The notes under the pieces: generated by a model
Seen by the model: the letters and a program-made list of their open reading frames with translations, nothing else
What the model was told of the DNA's origin: nothing
Databases searched by the model: none
Shown here: one piece after another, positions 7,845 through 17,934 of the stretch
How the letters are laid out: every line of letters starts with the position of its first letter
How positions within the stretch are numbered: the first letter of the stretch is position 1
NCBI GenBank assembly: GCA_035295165.1
Contig: DATGJN010000110.1
Coordinates: forward strand, 1-39,425
DNA: 39,425 nt
Direction: 5' to 3'
From: a bacterium
Lineage (GTDB): Bacteria > Sysuimicrobiota > Sysuimicrobiia > Sysuimicrobiales > Segetimicrobiaceae
Program-made: the position numbers and the translations under genes

Positions 7845-8468
7845 CTACGGCCCCGCGAAGCCCCCGGTGCTAACCGCGTACAACCACCGCGCCGCGGGCA
7901 ACATCACCCGCCCCACGACGCCGGTGTATAGCAGGAGCATCAGCACGATCACCCCGTACTGTTGAAACTGCGCATACGCGTAGGCCTGCTGCGCCGGCAG
8001 CACCGCCGCCAGGATGCGCGACCCGTCCAGCGGGGGGATCGGGATGAGGTTGAAGATCGCCAGGATCACGTTGATCCACGCTACGAGCGCCAGCACCTCC
8101 AGCAGCAGCGTCGAGTCGGCGGGCACGACCATCCGGCCGAGCACGCCGACGAGAAACGCCACCGTGATGTTGGCCAGGGGCCCCGCAAGCGCCACTTGGA
8201 GCATCCCCTGCCGCGGGTTCTGAAAATTCGCGGCGTTAACCGGCACGGGCTTGGCCCAGCCGAACCCGAACAACACGAAGAACAGCGTCCCCAGAATATC
8301 CAGGTGCACCAACGGGTTGAGGCTCAACCGCCCCAGGTGACGGGCGGTCGGATCGCCGAGGCGGTCGGCGACGAAGGCATGGGCGAATTCGTGGCACGTC
8401 GTCGCTACGATGACCGCCCCGAGGGTCATCGCGAGCACGAGCGGGTGTGTCGCCAATCCGGTGAGCAT
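7845..8468 (-). CDS. Site-2 protease family metalloprotease (M50, YwhC/SpoIVFB-like)
   Basis: Intramembrane zinc metalloprotease, 207 aa, with about six hydrophobic helices. The zinc motif HEFAH lies at 26-30, followed by a conserved NPLVHLD-G turn (51-60). The second metal motif is NLIPIPPLDGSRI, with the aspartate at 148. The protein lacks the PDZ domain of RseP-type enzymes, which places it in the compact M50B group whose physiological substrates are mostly unknown. The ATG at 8468 follows lysA by 14 bases, so the two are co-transcribed. This lysA/M50/scpA neighbourhood recurs in Gram-positive-type genomes, often with trpS between; no trpS is present here. Confidence 0.88.
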   Translation of the reverse strand: MLTGLATHPLVLAMTLGAVIVATTCHEFAHAFVADRLGDPTARHLGRLSLNPLVHLDILGTLFFVLFGFGWAKPVPVNAANFQNPRQGMLQVALAGPLANITVAFLVGVLGRMVVPADSTLLLEVLALVAWINVILAIFNLIPIPPLDGSRILAAVLPAQQAYAYAQFQQYGVIVLMLLLYTGVVGRVMLPAARWLYAVSTGGFAGP

Positions 8469-8482
8469 CGACGCGGGGGGCG

Positions 8483-9811
8483 CTATGCGGGCGGAACGTC
8501 CCGCGCCAGCACGTCGTCGATCGTTTCCCGCGCCACGACCACGCGCGCGCGGCCGCCGCGCACGAACACCACCGCGGGACGCGGATAGCGATTGTAGTTG
8601 CTGGCCATCGAAAAATTGTACGCGCCCGTGCTGAACACCGCGAGCAGATCGCCGGCGCGGGGTTCCGGCAGCCGGGCGTCCCAGATCAACACGTCGCCCG
8701 ACTCGCAGCAGCGGCCGGCGATCGTCACGGTCGCCGCGCGGGGTTCGTCGAGACGCTCGGCAAGTACGCTATGATACCGCGCCTGGTAGAGCGCCTGGCG
8801 CGGGTTTTCGTACATCCCTCCGTCGACCGACACGTACGTGCGCACCCCGCGGATCGGCTTGATTGCGCCGACCGTGTACAGCGTCAGGCCCATGTCGCCG
8901 ACGATCGAACGTCCCGGCTCGATGAGCAGCCGCGGCAGCGGGAGCCCGTGCTGCTTCGCGCCCCGCCGCACGACCGCCGTCACCGCCTCGACAAACGTCG
9001 GAACCGCGAGCGGATGGTCCTCGGGCAGGTAGCGCACGCCCGGCCCGCCGCCGAGGTCGAGATCCTCGACCACGACCTTGCGGTCTCGCGCCATCCACGC
9101 GGCAAACTCGACCATCGCCTGGGCCGCCTGCACGAACGGATCGAGGTCAAAGATCTGCGACCCGATGTGACAGTGAATGCCGCGCAGACGCACCCCCGCT
9201 ATGTCGAGGGTCCGCGCCACGGCATCGCGCGCGGTCCCGTCCAGCATCCCGAACCCAAATTTGCTGTCCACGCCGCCCGTCTGGATCGCCTCGTGGGTAT
9301 GTGGCTCGATCCCCGGCGTAAGGCGCAGGAGCACGTCGGCGGTCCGCCCCGTCTCCCGCGTCAGCGCGTCGAGCAGTTCCAGATCGTAGAAGTTGTCCAC
9401 CACGATCCGACCGACCCCCGTGTCGAGCGCGTCCCGCATCTCCTCGGACGTCTTGTTGTTCCCGTGCACCAGGAGGTGCGAAGCGGGGACACCGGCGCGG
9501 AGGGCCGTGGCCAACTCCCCAGAGGACACCACGTCCAGGTAAAGCGCCTCGTCGTAGGCCAGCCGACACATCGCCATGCAGCAAAACGCCTTGCTTGCGT
9601 ACACGACCTGCGGGTTCGGGTAGTGCGCCCGGGCCGCGTCGACGTAGGCCCGGCACCGCTCGCGAATCCGGTCTTCGTCCATGACGTACAACGGAGTCCC
9701 GAACTCGCTGGCGAGCTGGGACGCGGGAACGCCGCCGATGTGGAGCTTGCCTCCTCGCGCCTCGCCGAGGAGCACCTGCTGCCGTTCATCGACCGCCGGT
9801 CTCGTGTCCAC
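8483..9811 (-). CDS. lysA: Diaminopimelate decarboxylase
   Basis: PLP enzyme that converts meso-diaminopimelate to L-lysine, the last step of lysine synthesis. 442 aa. The PLP lysine is K74 in YASKAF. HCHIGSQ at 213-219 and GGGPG at 254-258 bind the cofactor phosphate, and RCCESGD near the C-terminus supplies the active-site cysteine of the partner subunit. All are the LysA forms rather than those of arginine or ornithine decarboxylases. The start is a GTG at 9811 behind a G-rich stretch. The protein has about 20 more N-terminal residues than short homologues, so a later start is possible. It is the first gene of lysA-M50 and is divergent from the thiolase gene. Confidence 0.93.
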   Translation of the reverse strand: MDTRPAVDERQQVLLGEARGGKLHIGGVPASQLASEFGTPLYVMDEDRIRERCRAYVDAARAHYPNPQVVYASKAFCCMAMCRLAYDEALYLDVVSSGELATALRAGVPASHLLVHGNNKTSEEMRDALDTGVGRIVVDNFYDLELLDALTRETGRTADVLLRLTPGIEPHTHEAIQTGGVDSKFGFGMLDGTARDAVARTLDIAGVRLRGIHCHIGSQIFDLDPFVQAAQAMVEFAAWMARDRKVVVEDLDLGGGPGVRYLPEDHPLAVPTFVEAVTAVVRRGAKQHGLPLPRLLIEPGRSIVGDMGLTLYTVGAIKPIRGVRTYVSVDGGMYENPRQALYQARYHSVLAERLDEPRAATVTIAGRCCESGDVLIWDARLPEPRAGDLLAVFSTGAYNFSMASNYNRYPRPAVVFVRGGRARVVVARETIDDVLARDVPPA

Positions 9812-9871
9812 CCGCCGCCACCCCCCGGAGATACGAGCGCGCCGGCCAGGAGACCCCGGGCCGGCAGTGCC

Positions 9872-9900
9872 ACGATAGCACGGCGGGGGGCCCGGTGCAA
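9872..9900 (-). promoter_or_regulatory. Candidate lysA promoter
   Basis: On the minus strand TTGCAC (9900-9895) and TATCGT (9877-9872) are spaced by 17 bases, with TG one base before the -10 box. Transcription would start about 55 bases before the lysA GTG. No riboswitch-like lysine leader fits in that space. Confidence 0.4.
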
Positions 9901-10007
9901 CTGCGCCCGGCGGGGCCCGCGGCCGCGGCGATACCTCGCGGCGCCGCTCCGGCGCGGCGCACAGGGAATTTCTTTCGGCCCGTCCAACGTACGTCGCAAG
10001 GGAGGCG

Positions 10008-11222
10008 ATGATGATGCGCGAGACCGTGATCCTTAGTGCGGCGCGGACGCCGATCGGACGGTTCCAGGGTGGACTTTCGTCCGTCCCCGCGCCGCGGCTG
10101 GGTAGCGTCGCCGTCGCGGAGGCCGTCCGCCGCGCGCGGGTGCCCGCCGACCAGGTGGACGAGGTCTATATGGGGATCATTCTCACCGCCGGCCTGGGGC
10201 AGGCCCCGGCCCGACAGGCGGCGATCTATGCGGGACTGCCGAACACGGTACCGGCGACGACAATCAACAAGATGTGCGGCTCCGGGCTCAAGGCGGTGAT
10301 GCTGAGCGCGCAGGCCATCCAGGCCGGCGACGCGGAGATCATCGCCGCCGGCGGCATGGAGAACATGAGCGCGGCGCCCCACTTGCTCGACCGCGCGCGG
10401 AGCGGATATCGGCTCGGACACGGAACGCTCGTCGACTCGATGATCCGCGACGGCCTGTGGGACGCGTTTACGGACCAGCACATGGGGAACTGCGCGGAGT
10501 TGCTCGCGCGCGAGTACCACATCTCGCGTAGCGATCAGGACGCCTTCGCGGAGCGCTCATACACGCGGGCGCTCGCCGCGATGGACGCCGGGGAGTTCGC
10601 GCGGGAGATCGCGCCGGTCGAGGTCTCGAACGGACGCGGTCCGGCCGCACGTGTGGTCGAGGACGAGGAGCCGCGTCGGTTCGCGCCCGACAAGATGCGC
10701 GCGCTGCGCCCGGCGTTTGAGGAAGGCGGCACGGTCACCGTCGGAAACGCCTCGTCGATCAGCGATGGCGCCGCCGCGGTGGTCGTGGCGTCCGCGGACG
10801 CGGCGCGGCGCCTCGGAGCCCGCCCGATCGCCCGCATCGTCGGTCAGGCGGTTTCCGCCACCGCGCCGGAGTGGTTCACGATCGCGCCGGCGGCGGCGAT
10901 CGAGAAACTCCTCGCGAAGATCGGGTGGACGAAGGACGACGTGGACCTGTACGAGATCAACGAGGCGTACGCCGCAGTCGTGCTCGCGGTCGCGCACAAG
11001 GTCGGCATCGACTTGGACCGCGTGAACGTCCGCGGCGGCGCCGTGGCGCTCGGGCATCCGGTCGGCGCGAGCGGCGCGCGGATCCTGACCACCCTCCTGC
11101 ACGCGATGGAGGAGCGGGACGCACGCCGCGGAATCGCCGCGGTCTGCCTCGGCGGCGGAGAAGCGGTCAGCCTGGCGGTGGAACGGGTGCCGCGGGCTGG
11201 TGCCCCTGCGCCGAGTTTTTGA
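10008..11222 (+). CDS. Acetyl-CoA acetyltransferase (thiolase)
   Basis: Thiolase of the AtoB/PhaA/FadA superfamily, 404 aa. It interconverts two acetyl-CoA and acetoacetyl-CoA, or cleaves 3-ketoacyl-CoA. The nucleophile is C90 in NKMCGSGLKAV, with H350 in GGAVALGHPVGASG and C380 in CLGGGEA, so the triad is complete. Three consecutive ATGs (10008, 10011, 10014) follow AAGGGAGG; spacing favours the second or third, so up to two N-terminal residues are uncertain. It is the only plus-strand member of the acyl-CoA gene set in this window and lies about 2.5 kb from the mutase block. Biosynthetic versus degradative direction cannot be settled from sequence. Confidence 0.92.
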   Translation: MMMRETVILSAARTPIGRFQGGLSSVPAPRLGSVAVAEAVRRARVPADQVDEVYMGIILTAGLGQAPARQAAIYAGLPNTVPATTINKMCGSGLKAVMLSAQAIQAGDAEIIAAGGMENMSAAPHLLDRARSGYRLGHGTLVDSMIRDGLWDAFTDQHMGNCAELLAREYHISRSDQDAFAERSYTRALAAMDAGEFAREIAPVEVSNGRGPAARVVEDEEPRRFAPDKMRALRPAFEEGGTVTVGNASSISDGAAAVVVASADAARRLGARPIARIVGQAVSATAPEWFTIAPAAAIEKLLAKIGWTKDDVDLYEINEAYAAVVLAVAHKVGIDLDRVNVRGGAVALGHPVGASGARILTTLLHAMEERDARRGIAAVCLGGGEAVSLAVERVPRAGAPAPSF

Positions 11223-11294
11223 CTGCGCATCACCCCGGGTTAACGTTGCCGTGGTACGCTCCGGCCGAACCTAGACGGACGCGGAGGCGGCGAC

Positions 11295-11621
11295 ATGTGG
11301 TCGATCCATCCCGACCAAGAGTGGGCCGCGGTGATCCTGTTCGTCGCGGCGTTGGCGGTCGTGCTCGCGCTCCAGTTCTGGCTTGTCGCGTCTGGTCGAC
11401 TTCGCATGCCCTACGATCTCCTCGACTCGGACGCGGGCATGTGGATCAGCGACGACGATCATCCCTGGCCGCTCTCGAGTCTCGCGCCACCCGGGGATCT
11501 GCGCGCGGCGGCGGAGCCACGGGCCCCGGGGCGGTCGGAGTTGCCCGGACCCGCGCGCCTGCGCCGAGACGGCCCACCCCGTCATCCTGGGGGCGACGGA
11601 TCGAGCAAGGACGCCGCATAG
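11295..11621 (+). CDS. Small single-pass membrane protein, unknown
   Basis: 108 aa. Residues about 10-32 form one transmembrane helix (AAVILFVAALAVVLALQFW). The rest is a cytoplasmic-looking tail rich in Pro, Arg, Gly and Asp, ending SSKDAA. GCGGAGG lies 8 bases before the ATG, which makes it a believable gene in spite of its size. It follows the thiolase by 72 bases on the same strand and ends 62 bases from the convergent trmI. I recognise no family. Confidence 0.6.
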   Translation: MWSIHPDQEWAAVILFVAALAVVLALQFWLVASGRLRMPYDLLDSDAGMWISDDDHPWPLSSLAPPGDLRAAAEPRAPGRSELPGPARLRRDGPPRHPGGDGSSKDAA

Positions 11622-11683
11622 CCGCCGGAATCGGCGCCGCCGGCGCAGGAGCAGGTGGAACCGTCGCCTGAGTTGGCGCGGCG

Positions 11684-12589
11684 CTACGTCGCCGCGTTGT
11701 CCGGATCGTCGGACGCGTCCACGCGTTCGGACCCGGCCCCGACATCGGGGCCATCGACCGGCTCGGACCCAACCGGGGTATCGAGCACGTCGGCGGCCGC
11801 CATCGACTGGACGCGGCGTGCCACGATCAAGAAGGCCGTGTGTGCCACCATGCGATGCGCCGGGCGCACGCTGCGGCCGTCGATGTTCCACGGGCGCAGC
11901 AAGACCTCGACCACCTCGACGAGCGCGAACGCGCCGGATGCCCGCAACACCTCGACCGTGCGCGCGCCCTGGAGGATCGTCGGGACGTACGCGAGCAGGA
12001 TCCCGCCGGGCACGAGTGCCTCGGCCGCCTGGGGCACGACGCGCCACGGCTCCGGTACGTCGAGCACGATCCGATCGAGCGGCCGGTCGTCGGGCAGGAT
12101 CGCTTCGTACACATCCTGGTGCCGCGTGATGAGCGTGTCGGCCGCCCCGAGGTACCGGTGGATGTTCCGTTCCGCCGTGCGGGCGAAGTCGTCACGGATC
12201 TCGTAGGACACCACGCGCCCCACCGGTCCCACGGCGCGCAGCAACGCCATCGTCAGCGCCCCCGAGCCCGTGCCCGCCTCGAGCACGCGGGCACCGGGGA
12301 AGACGTCCGCGAGCATCAGGATGGCACCGAGGTCCTTCGGGTAGATGACCTGCGCGCCACGCGGCATCTCGAGCACGAACTCGGCAAGCGTCGGGCGGAT
12401 GACGAGGAACCGCTCCCCCCGCGTGGACCTCACCGTCCCGCCCTCGTCCCCGCCCAGCAGTTCATCGTGGGCGATTTTGCCGCCGCGCATATCGCTCGCG
12501 CCGCCCGCCTTGAGCGTGATCATATAGCGCCGCCCACGGCGGTCGATCAGGACGATGGGGTCCCCGTCGCGCAGGGCGCCGGACGGCAC
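11684..12589 (-). CDS. trmI: tRNA (adenine-58-N1)-methyltransferase
   Basis: SAM-dependent enzyme that makes m1A58 in the T-loop of tRNA. 301 aa from a GTG at 12589, 14 bases after the ttuA stop. An N-terminal beta domain (about 8-65) is followed by YPKDLGAI, the SAM-binding motif EAGTGSG (104-110), an acidic post-strand residue in SYEIRDDF, and DVPEPW (177-182), the catalytic-loop form typical of TrmI. The last 40 residues are an acidic, Asp/Gly/Pro-rich tail not usual in the family. The frame is open further upstream into ttuA, but that stretch does not resemble the family. It sits directly behind ttuB and ttuA, whose product modifies U54 in the same loop. Confidence 0.88.
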   Translation of the reverse strand: MPSGALRDGDPIVLIDRRGRRYMITLKAGGASDMRGGKIAHDELLGGDEGGTVRSTRGERFLVIRPTLAEFVLEMPRGAQVIYPKDLGAILMLADVFPGARVLEAGTGSGALTMALLRAVGPVGRVVSYEIRDDFARTAERNIHRYLGAADTLITRHQDVYEAILPDDRPLDRIVLDVPEPWRVVPQAAEALVPGGILLAYVPTILQGARTVEVLRASGAFALVEVVEVLLRPWNIDGRSVRPAHRMVAHTAFLIVARRVQSMAAADVLDTPVGSEPVDGPDVGAGSERVDASDDPDNAAT

Positions 12590-12603
12590 GGTCGAGGGTC
12601 TCG

Positions 12604-13599
12604 CTACTCCCCCGCCGGAGGCGCGGGGACCGCGGGCTGGAGAGGATCCGTTGCGGGCGCGTCCTGCGGGGGAACCGAGGCGGCCGCGCGGCGAACGCGC
12701 ATCCGTTCGGCCGCCCGCTCCGTCATCCGGCAGAACGCGCACACTTCGGCGGTGGTCGGCTGGCCGCAGTGGATGCAATCCCGGAGGACCGCGGTGTCCT
12801 GAGCGGCGACCAGGGGTCTGCCGCGCTCGAGAAAGCCCCAGTACAGGCTCTGCTTCGTGCCGGGCGCCGCCTGCTCAAGCAGGTTCAGCGCCTCCTTGTA
12901 CAGGAGGCTCTTCGCGCCGACGCTGTTCGGGCACTCCTCGACGATGTAGTCGATGCCCCGGATGATCGCGTGGGCCGCCGCCTCGCGCTCGGCGATCCGG
13001 TACAGCGGCTTCACCTTGCGGGCCAGCCGCGGGTGCGTGCTCGGCAGCACGGGCGCCTGACGGGCCAGGTACTCGGTCTGCCAGTGCAGCAGGTTCCCAA
13101 ACAGCACCGCCGCCTCGTCGTCGAGATTGTGGCCGGTCGCGACCACGGTGAAGCCACGATCCACGGCCACGCGGTTGAAGAGATACCGTTTGCTGAGCCC
13201 GCACGCGGAGCAGCTGACGCGCCGGGTCGCCCGGGCAAACTCCTCGACGCTCATGCCATAGTCCTGGGGGATGTCCGCGACGAGCAGCTCCGCGCCCTGG
13301 GCGTCGGCGTAGGCCACCGTCTTACGATACGACTCCTGGGAGTAGTCCCCGATGCCGAGGTTGATGTAGAGCCCGGTCGCCGTGTAGCCCAACCGGCGGA
13401 GCACGTCCCAAAGCGCGAGGCTGTCCTTCCCGCCCGACACCGCCACCAGCACCCGGTCGTCGCGCGTGAACATCCGCTCGCCCTCGATCGCCCGCTCCAC
13501 CTGACGGTCGAAGAACTCGATGAAGTGCTCGTTGCAGAACGCGGTGTGGTGCCGGCGCACCTCCACGGACGCGTCGCCCCGGCAACGCTGACAGCGCAT
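12604..13599 (-). CDS. ttuA: tRNA-5-methyluridine-54 2-sulfurtransferase
   Basis: Thiolates ribothymidine 54 of tRNA (m5s2U54), a heat-stabilising modification. 331 aa. An N-terminal zinc finger (C3, C6, H18/C22/H25 region) precedes the PP-loop SGGKDS at 55-60, which adenylates the base. C130 and C133 (SCSAC) and C223 (EECP) correspond to the three [4Fe-4S] ligands of TtuA. A second zinc finger is C275-C278 and C287-C290. The two zinc fingers and the cysteine spacing separate TtuA from TtcA. The C-terminus adds about 40 Ala/Pro-rich residues. Its ATG overlaps the ttuB stop as TGATG, with GGGGGAG in the end of ttuB serving as ribosome site. Confidence 0.9.
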   Translation of the reverse strand: MRCQRCRGDASVEVRRHHTAFCNEHFIEFFDRQVERAIEGERMFTRDDRVLVAVSGGKDSLALWDVLRRLGYTATGLYINLGIGDYSQESYRKTVAYADAQGAELLVADIPQDYGMSVEEFARATRRVSCSACGLSKRYLFNRVAVDRGFTVVATGHNLDDEAAVLFGNLLHWQTEYLARQAPVLPSTHPRLARKVKPLYRIAEREAAAHAIIRGIDYIVEECPNSVGAKSLLYKEALNLLEQAAPGTKQSLYWGFLERGRPLVAAQDTAVLRDCIHCGQPTTAEVCAFCRMTERAAERMRVRRAAASVPPQDAPATDPLQPAVPAPPAGE

Positions 13600-13799
13600 C
13601 AGGCGGCTCCCCCGGACACGACGGGGCGCAGCTCGATCGTATCGTCGTCCGAGACCTGCGCGTCGTGCGTCAGGAGCTGCGCGCCGCGGATCACCAGGAC
13701 CGACTCGGGATTGACGCCGAGCTCGAGGAGCACCTCCCGGACCCGACGGCGTCCGGCGACCTCCACCTCGCGCTTCTGGTGCCGGATCAACACCTTCAC
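13599..13799 (-). CDS. ttuB: Ubiquitin-like sulfur carrier protein (TtuB/ThiS/MoaD fold)
   Basis: Sulfur donor for TtuA; also a possible protein modifier, as in Thermus. 66 aa with a beta-grasp pattern: [13 protein letters not shown], a helix with [19 protein letters not shown], and [13 protein letters not shown]. The Gly-Gly that is normally the very C-terminus and becomes the thiocarboxylate is followed here by Ala-Ala and a TGA. The start is a GTG that overlaps the stop of the B12-binding gene by GTGA. Position directly before ttuA supports TtuB over ThiS or MoaD. The activating enzyme TtuC is not in the window. Confidence 0.85.
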   Translation of the reverse strand: MKVLIRHQKREVEVAGRRRVREVLLELGVNPESVLVIRGAQLLTHDAQVSDDDTIELRPVVSGGAA

Positions 13800-14209
13800 G
13801 CGGTCACGCCCCTCGGCTTGACGTTGTTGCGCACCCAGGTCACGATCTGCTCGAGTGACGTCCCGGGCGTGAAGACGGCGGCGATGCCCGCGGCGTGGAG
13901 ACCCGGGATGTCGGCATCGGGGATGATGCCGCCGGCGAAGACCTTGACGTCCGTTCCCCCCTGCGCCTGAAGCAACCCGATGATTCTGGGCAACAGCACG
14001 TTGTGGGCGCCCGATAGGATACTCAACCCGATCGCGTCCACGTCCTCCTGGATCGCGGCCGAGGCGATCATCTCGGGCGTCTGGTGCAGCCCGGTGTAGA
14101 TCACCTCGAACCCGGCGTCCCGAAGTGCGCGGGCGACGATCTTCGCGCCGCGGTCGTGCCCATCGAGGCCCGGTTTGGCCACCAGAATCCTGATCTTCGA
14201 TGCAGTCAT
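13796..14209 (-). CDS. icmB: Cobalamin-binding small subunit of acyl-CoA mutase (IcmB type)
   Basis: 137 aa B12-binding domain. It carries DGHDRG (base-off D-x-H-x-x-G signature) near residue 15, LSILSGAH (the S-x-L motif) and a GG in FAGGIIP, in the order of the mutase C-terminal domain. It supplies adenosylcobalamin to the separate large subunit, and the split arrangement and 137-residue length match IcmB of isobutyryl-CoA mutase. The ATG at 14209 is chosen because a promoter -10 box ends six bases before it. The frame extends to 14272 without family likeness. It lies 108 bases downstream of the large subunit with its own promoter and leads the ttuB-ttuA-trmI string through a 4-base overlap. 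Confidence 0.88.
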   Translation of the reverse strand: MTASKIRILVAKPGLDGHDRGAKIVARALRDAGFEVIYTGLHQTPEMIASAAIQEDVDAIGLSILSGAHNVLLPRIIGLLQAQGGTDVKVFAGGIIPDADIPGLHAAGIAAVFTPGTSLEQIVTWVRNNVKPRGVTA

Positions 14210-14215
14210 ACTGTC

Positions 14216-14245
14216 ATTATCCCACAGGGCGCGCGGGACGGACAA
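14216..14245 (-). promoter_or_regulatory. Leaderless promoter of the icmB-ttuB-ttuA-trmI unit
   Basis: On the minus strand TTGTCC (14245-14240) and GATAAT (14221-14216) are 18 bases apart. Six bases (GACAGT) separate the -10 box from the ATG, so the expected start site is the A of the ATG itself. No Shine-Dalgarno precedes the gene, in agreement with a leaderless mRNA. Confidence 0.6.
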
Positions 14246-14317
14246 GACACGGCCGCGGCGCGGTCCCGGCAAGGGGCGGCGCCGCCACCCGGAGACGGTG
14301 TCGGGTCCGCGGCAACC

Positions 14318-15994
<1,677 letters not shown>

Positions 15995-16089
15995 CACGTC
16001 CTCCCCGCGTCCCTGCCATCCATCCCTGACAGCGTAGCACGAACTGGGCCGCCGGAGCACGCCGGCGCGGCCCGAGCCTGTGGGCCGCT

Positions 16090-17127
16090 CTACCCCGGGG
16101 TGCCGGCCTTGAGCCGGCGCACCTCCTCGGTGAGCAGCGGCACGATCTGGAACAGATCGCCGACGAGCCCGTACGACGCGATTTGGAAGATCGGTGCCTG
16201 CGGATCCCGGTTGATCGCCACGATGCAGCGTGCTCCCGACATCCCGGCTTGGTGCTGCGGGGCGCCGGAGATGCCGCACGCGATGTAGAGCTGGGGGTTC
16301 ACGGTCTTCCCGGTCTGACCGATCTCGTAGTCGTGCGGCACCCATCCCGAGTCCACGGGTGGCCGGCTCGACCCCACGGCCGCCCCGAGCGCGGCCGCCA
16401 GTGCGCCGAGCAGCGCGAAGTGTTCGGGGCCCTTGAGCCCGCGCCCCCCGGAGACGATGATGTCCGCCTCGGTCAGCGGCACGGTCTCGCGCGCGACCGT
16501 GCGGACCTCCACGACCCGCGTCCGCACGGTCGCGGGGTCGACCGCCACGGGCACGGACACGACCTCGGCGCTCCGCGCCGGATCGACTGGCACCGGGGTC
16601 ATGACGTTCGGGAGCACCACCGCGATCCGAAGCCCCTCGGCGCGGAACCCCACGCGCGCGATCGCTTTGCGCGTCATCACTGGGCGCGTCGCGACGATCC
16701 GCCCGTCTTCAAGATCGACCGTCCCACAGTCGCTCACGATGCCGGCGCCGGTCCGCGCGGCGAGGCGCGGCGCGAGATCCCGGCCCCACGCGCTGCTCCC
16801 GATCAGCAACAGCGCCGGGTGCGCATCCGTCAGCATCGGCGCCACGACCGCCGTGTACGCGTCGGTCGTGTAGCGTTCCAGCACCGCCGCGTCCGCAAGC
16901 AGGACTCGATCGGCGCCGTGTACCGCGAGGTCGCCGGCGATCCCGCCGATGCCGCTGCCGAGCGCCACCGCGACGACCCGGCCGCCGAGCGCGTCCGCGA
17001 GCTGCCGCGCCTTCCCGAGGAGCTCGTAGGTCATCTTGCGGAGCAGCAGCCCGCCTCCCGTGGGAGACCGGTCGTCGGCGTACTCCGCCAGGACCCAGAT
17101 GTCGCGGCCCGCCGTGTCCGCGCTCAC
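16090..17127 (-). CDS. etfA: Electron transfer flavoprotein, alpha subunit
   Basis: FAD-binding partner of EtfB; takes electrons from acyl-CoA dehydrogenases to the quinone pool. 345 aa. The N-terminal half is a Rossmann-like domain. The C-terminal FAD domain has [37 protein letters not shown] and [12 protein letters not shown], all standard EtfA motifs. The start is a GTG that overlaps the etfB stop by four bases (GTGA). It lies downstream of acd and etfB on one strand, and 95 bases before icmA, so it probably serves the neighbouring dehydrogenase. Confidence 0.94.
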   Translation of the reverse strand: MSADTAGRDIWVLAEYADDRSPTGGGLLLRKMTYELLGKARQLADALGGRVVAVALGSGIGGIAGDLAVHGADRVLLADAAVLERYTTDAYTAVVAPMLTDAHPALLLIGSSAWGRDLAPRLAARTGAGIVSDCGTVDLEDGRIVATRPVMTRKAIARVGFRAEGLRIAVVLPNVMTPVPVDPARSAEVVSVPVAVDPATVRTRVVEVRTVARETVPLTEADIIVSGGRGLKGPEHFALLGALAAALGAAVGSSRPPVDSGWVPHDYEIGQTGKTVNPQLYIACGISGAPQHQAGMSGARCIVAINRDPQAPIFQIASYGLVGDLFQIVPLLTEEVRRLKAGTPG

Positions 17128-17903
17128 AGGACCTTGGCCTCCTCGTGCAACACGCGGACGAGCTCCTTGACGGCTGGCCCGGGCTCGCCCTCGATGATGC
17201 GGCCGGCCTGCCGCTTCGGAGGCGGCGTGAGCCCGAGCACCTCGACTCGGGAGCCGCCGGCCGAGTCCGCCGTGAGGCCGAGGTCCGCGAGCGTCTTCGC
17301 CGTAACCGGCGTCCGCTTCGCCTTCATAATCCCCGGCAGCGACGGGTACCGCGGCTCGTTGATGTTGCGCTCCACGGTCACCACCGCGGGCAGCGCGACC
17401 TCCAGCACCTCGACGGCGCCCTCGACCTCGCGGTGCGCGGTGGCCCGCCCGTCGCCCAATTCCAACGTGGTGACCGCGGTCGCCTGCGGCAGGCCGAGAT
17501 ACTCCGCGAGCGCCGACCCCACGACCGAGGCGTTATCGTCGGTGGCGAGTTTGCCGCACAACACGAGATCGTGGGGCAGTGGCGCGATCGCCGCCGCAAG
17601 CACACGGGCCACCCCGAGGTGGTCGAGCCCGCCGAGCGCCGGATCCTGCACGTGGATCGCGTGATCCGCGCCCATCGCGAGCGCGGCCCGCAGGGCCTCG
17701 ACGGCGCGGGCCGGGCCGGCGGTCACCACCGTGACGGTCCCCCCCGCCCGCTCCTTGATGCGGAGCGCCTCCTCGACCGCGTGTTCATCGTAGTAGTTCA
17801 TGACGAAGTTGAGGCCGGACTCCTCGACGCCGCGTCCGTCGCCCCGGATGCGGATCGGGGCTTCGGTGTCCGGGACGTGTTTCACGCACACGACGACGTC
17901 CAT
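17124..17903 (-). CDS. etfB: Electron transfer flavoprotein, beta subunit
   Basis: Binds AMP and docks to acyl-CoA dehydrogenase together with EtfA. 259 aa. The N-terminus VVVCVKHVPDTEAPIRI is typical, followed by NYYDEHAVEEALRIKE and, near the C-terminus, KRTPVTAKTLADLGL. GGAG lies 11 bases before the ATG at 17903. A short spacer with a strong hairpin separates it from acd. Nothing clearly marks it as a bifurcating ETF, so a simple role in acyl-CoA oxidation is the default. Confidence 0.94.
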   Translation of the reverse strand: MDVVVCVKHVPDTEAPIRIRGDGRGVEESGLNFVMNYYDEHAVEEALRIKERAGGTVTVVTAGPARAVEALRAALAMGADHAIHVQDPALGGLDHLGVARVLAAAIAPLPHDLVLCGKLATDDNASVVGSALAEYLGLPQATAVTTLELGDGRATAHREVEGAVEVLEVALPAVVTVERNINEPRYPSLPGIMKAKRTPVTAKTLADLGLTADSAGGSRVEVLGLTPPPKRQAGRIIEGEPGPAVKELVRVLHEEAKVL

Positions 17904-17934
17904 CGGTTCGACGCTCCTTCTTCGTGCCGTGGAT

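Noticed and set aside
8771-10036. Long plus-strand frames opposite lysA and opposite many other genes
   Set aside because: These are antisense shadows typical of GC-rich DNA; the minus strand carries the recognised enzyme motifs.
12604-13599. TtcA (tRNA cytidine-32 thiolase)
   Set aside because: Two zinc fingers, the C130/C133/C223 spacing and the adjacent TtuB indicate TtuA.
15995-16345. N-terminal extension of the mutase large subunit
   Set aside because: GGAGG with five-base spacing marks the ATG at 15994; the extension overlaps etfA and has no likeness to the family.
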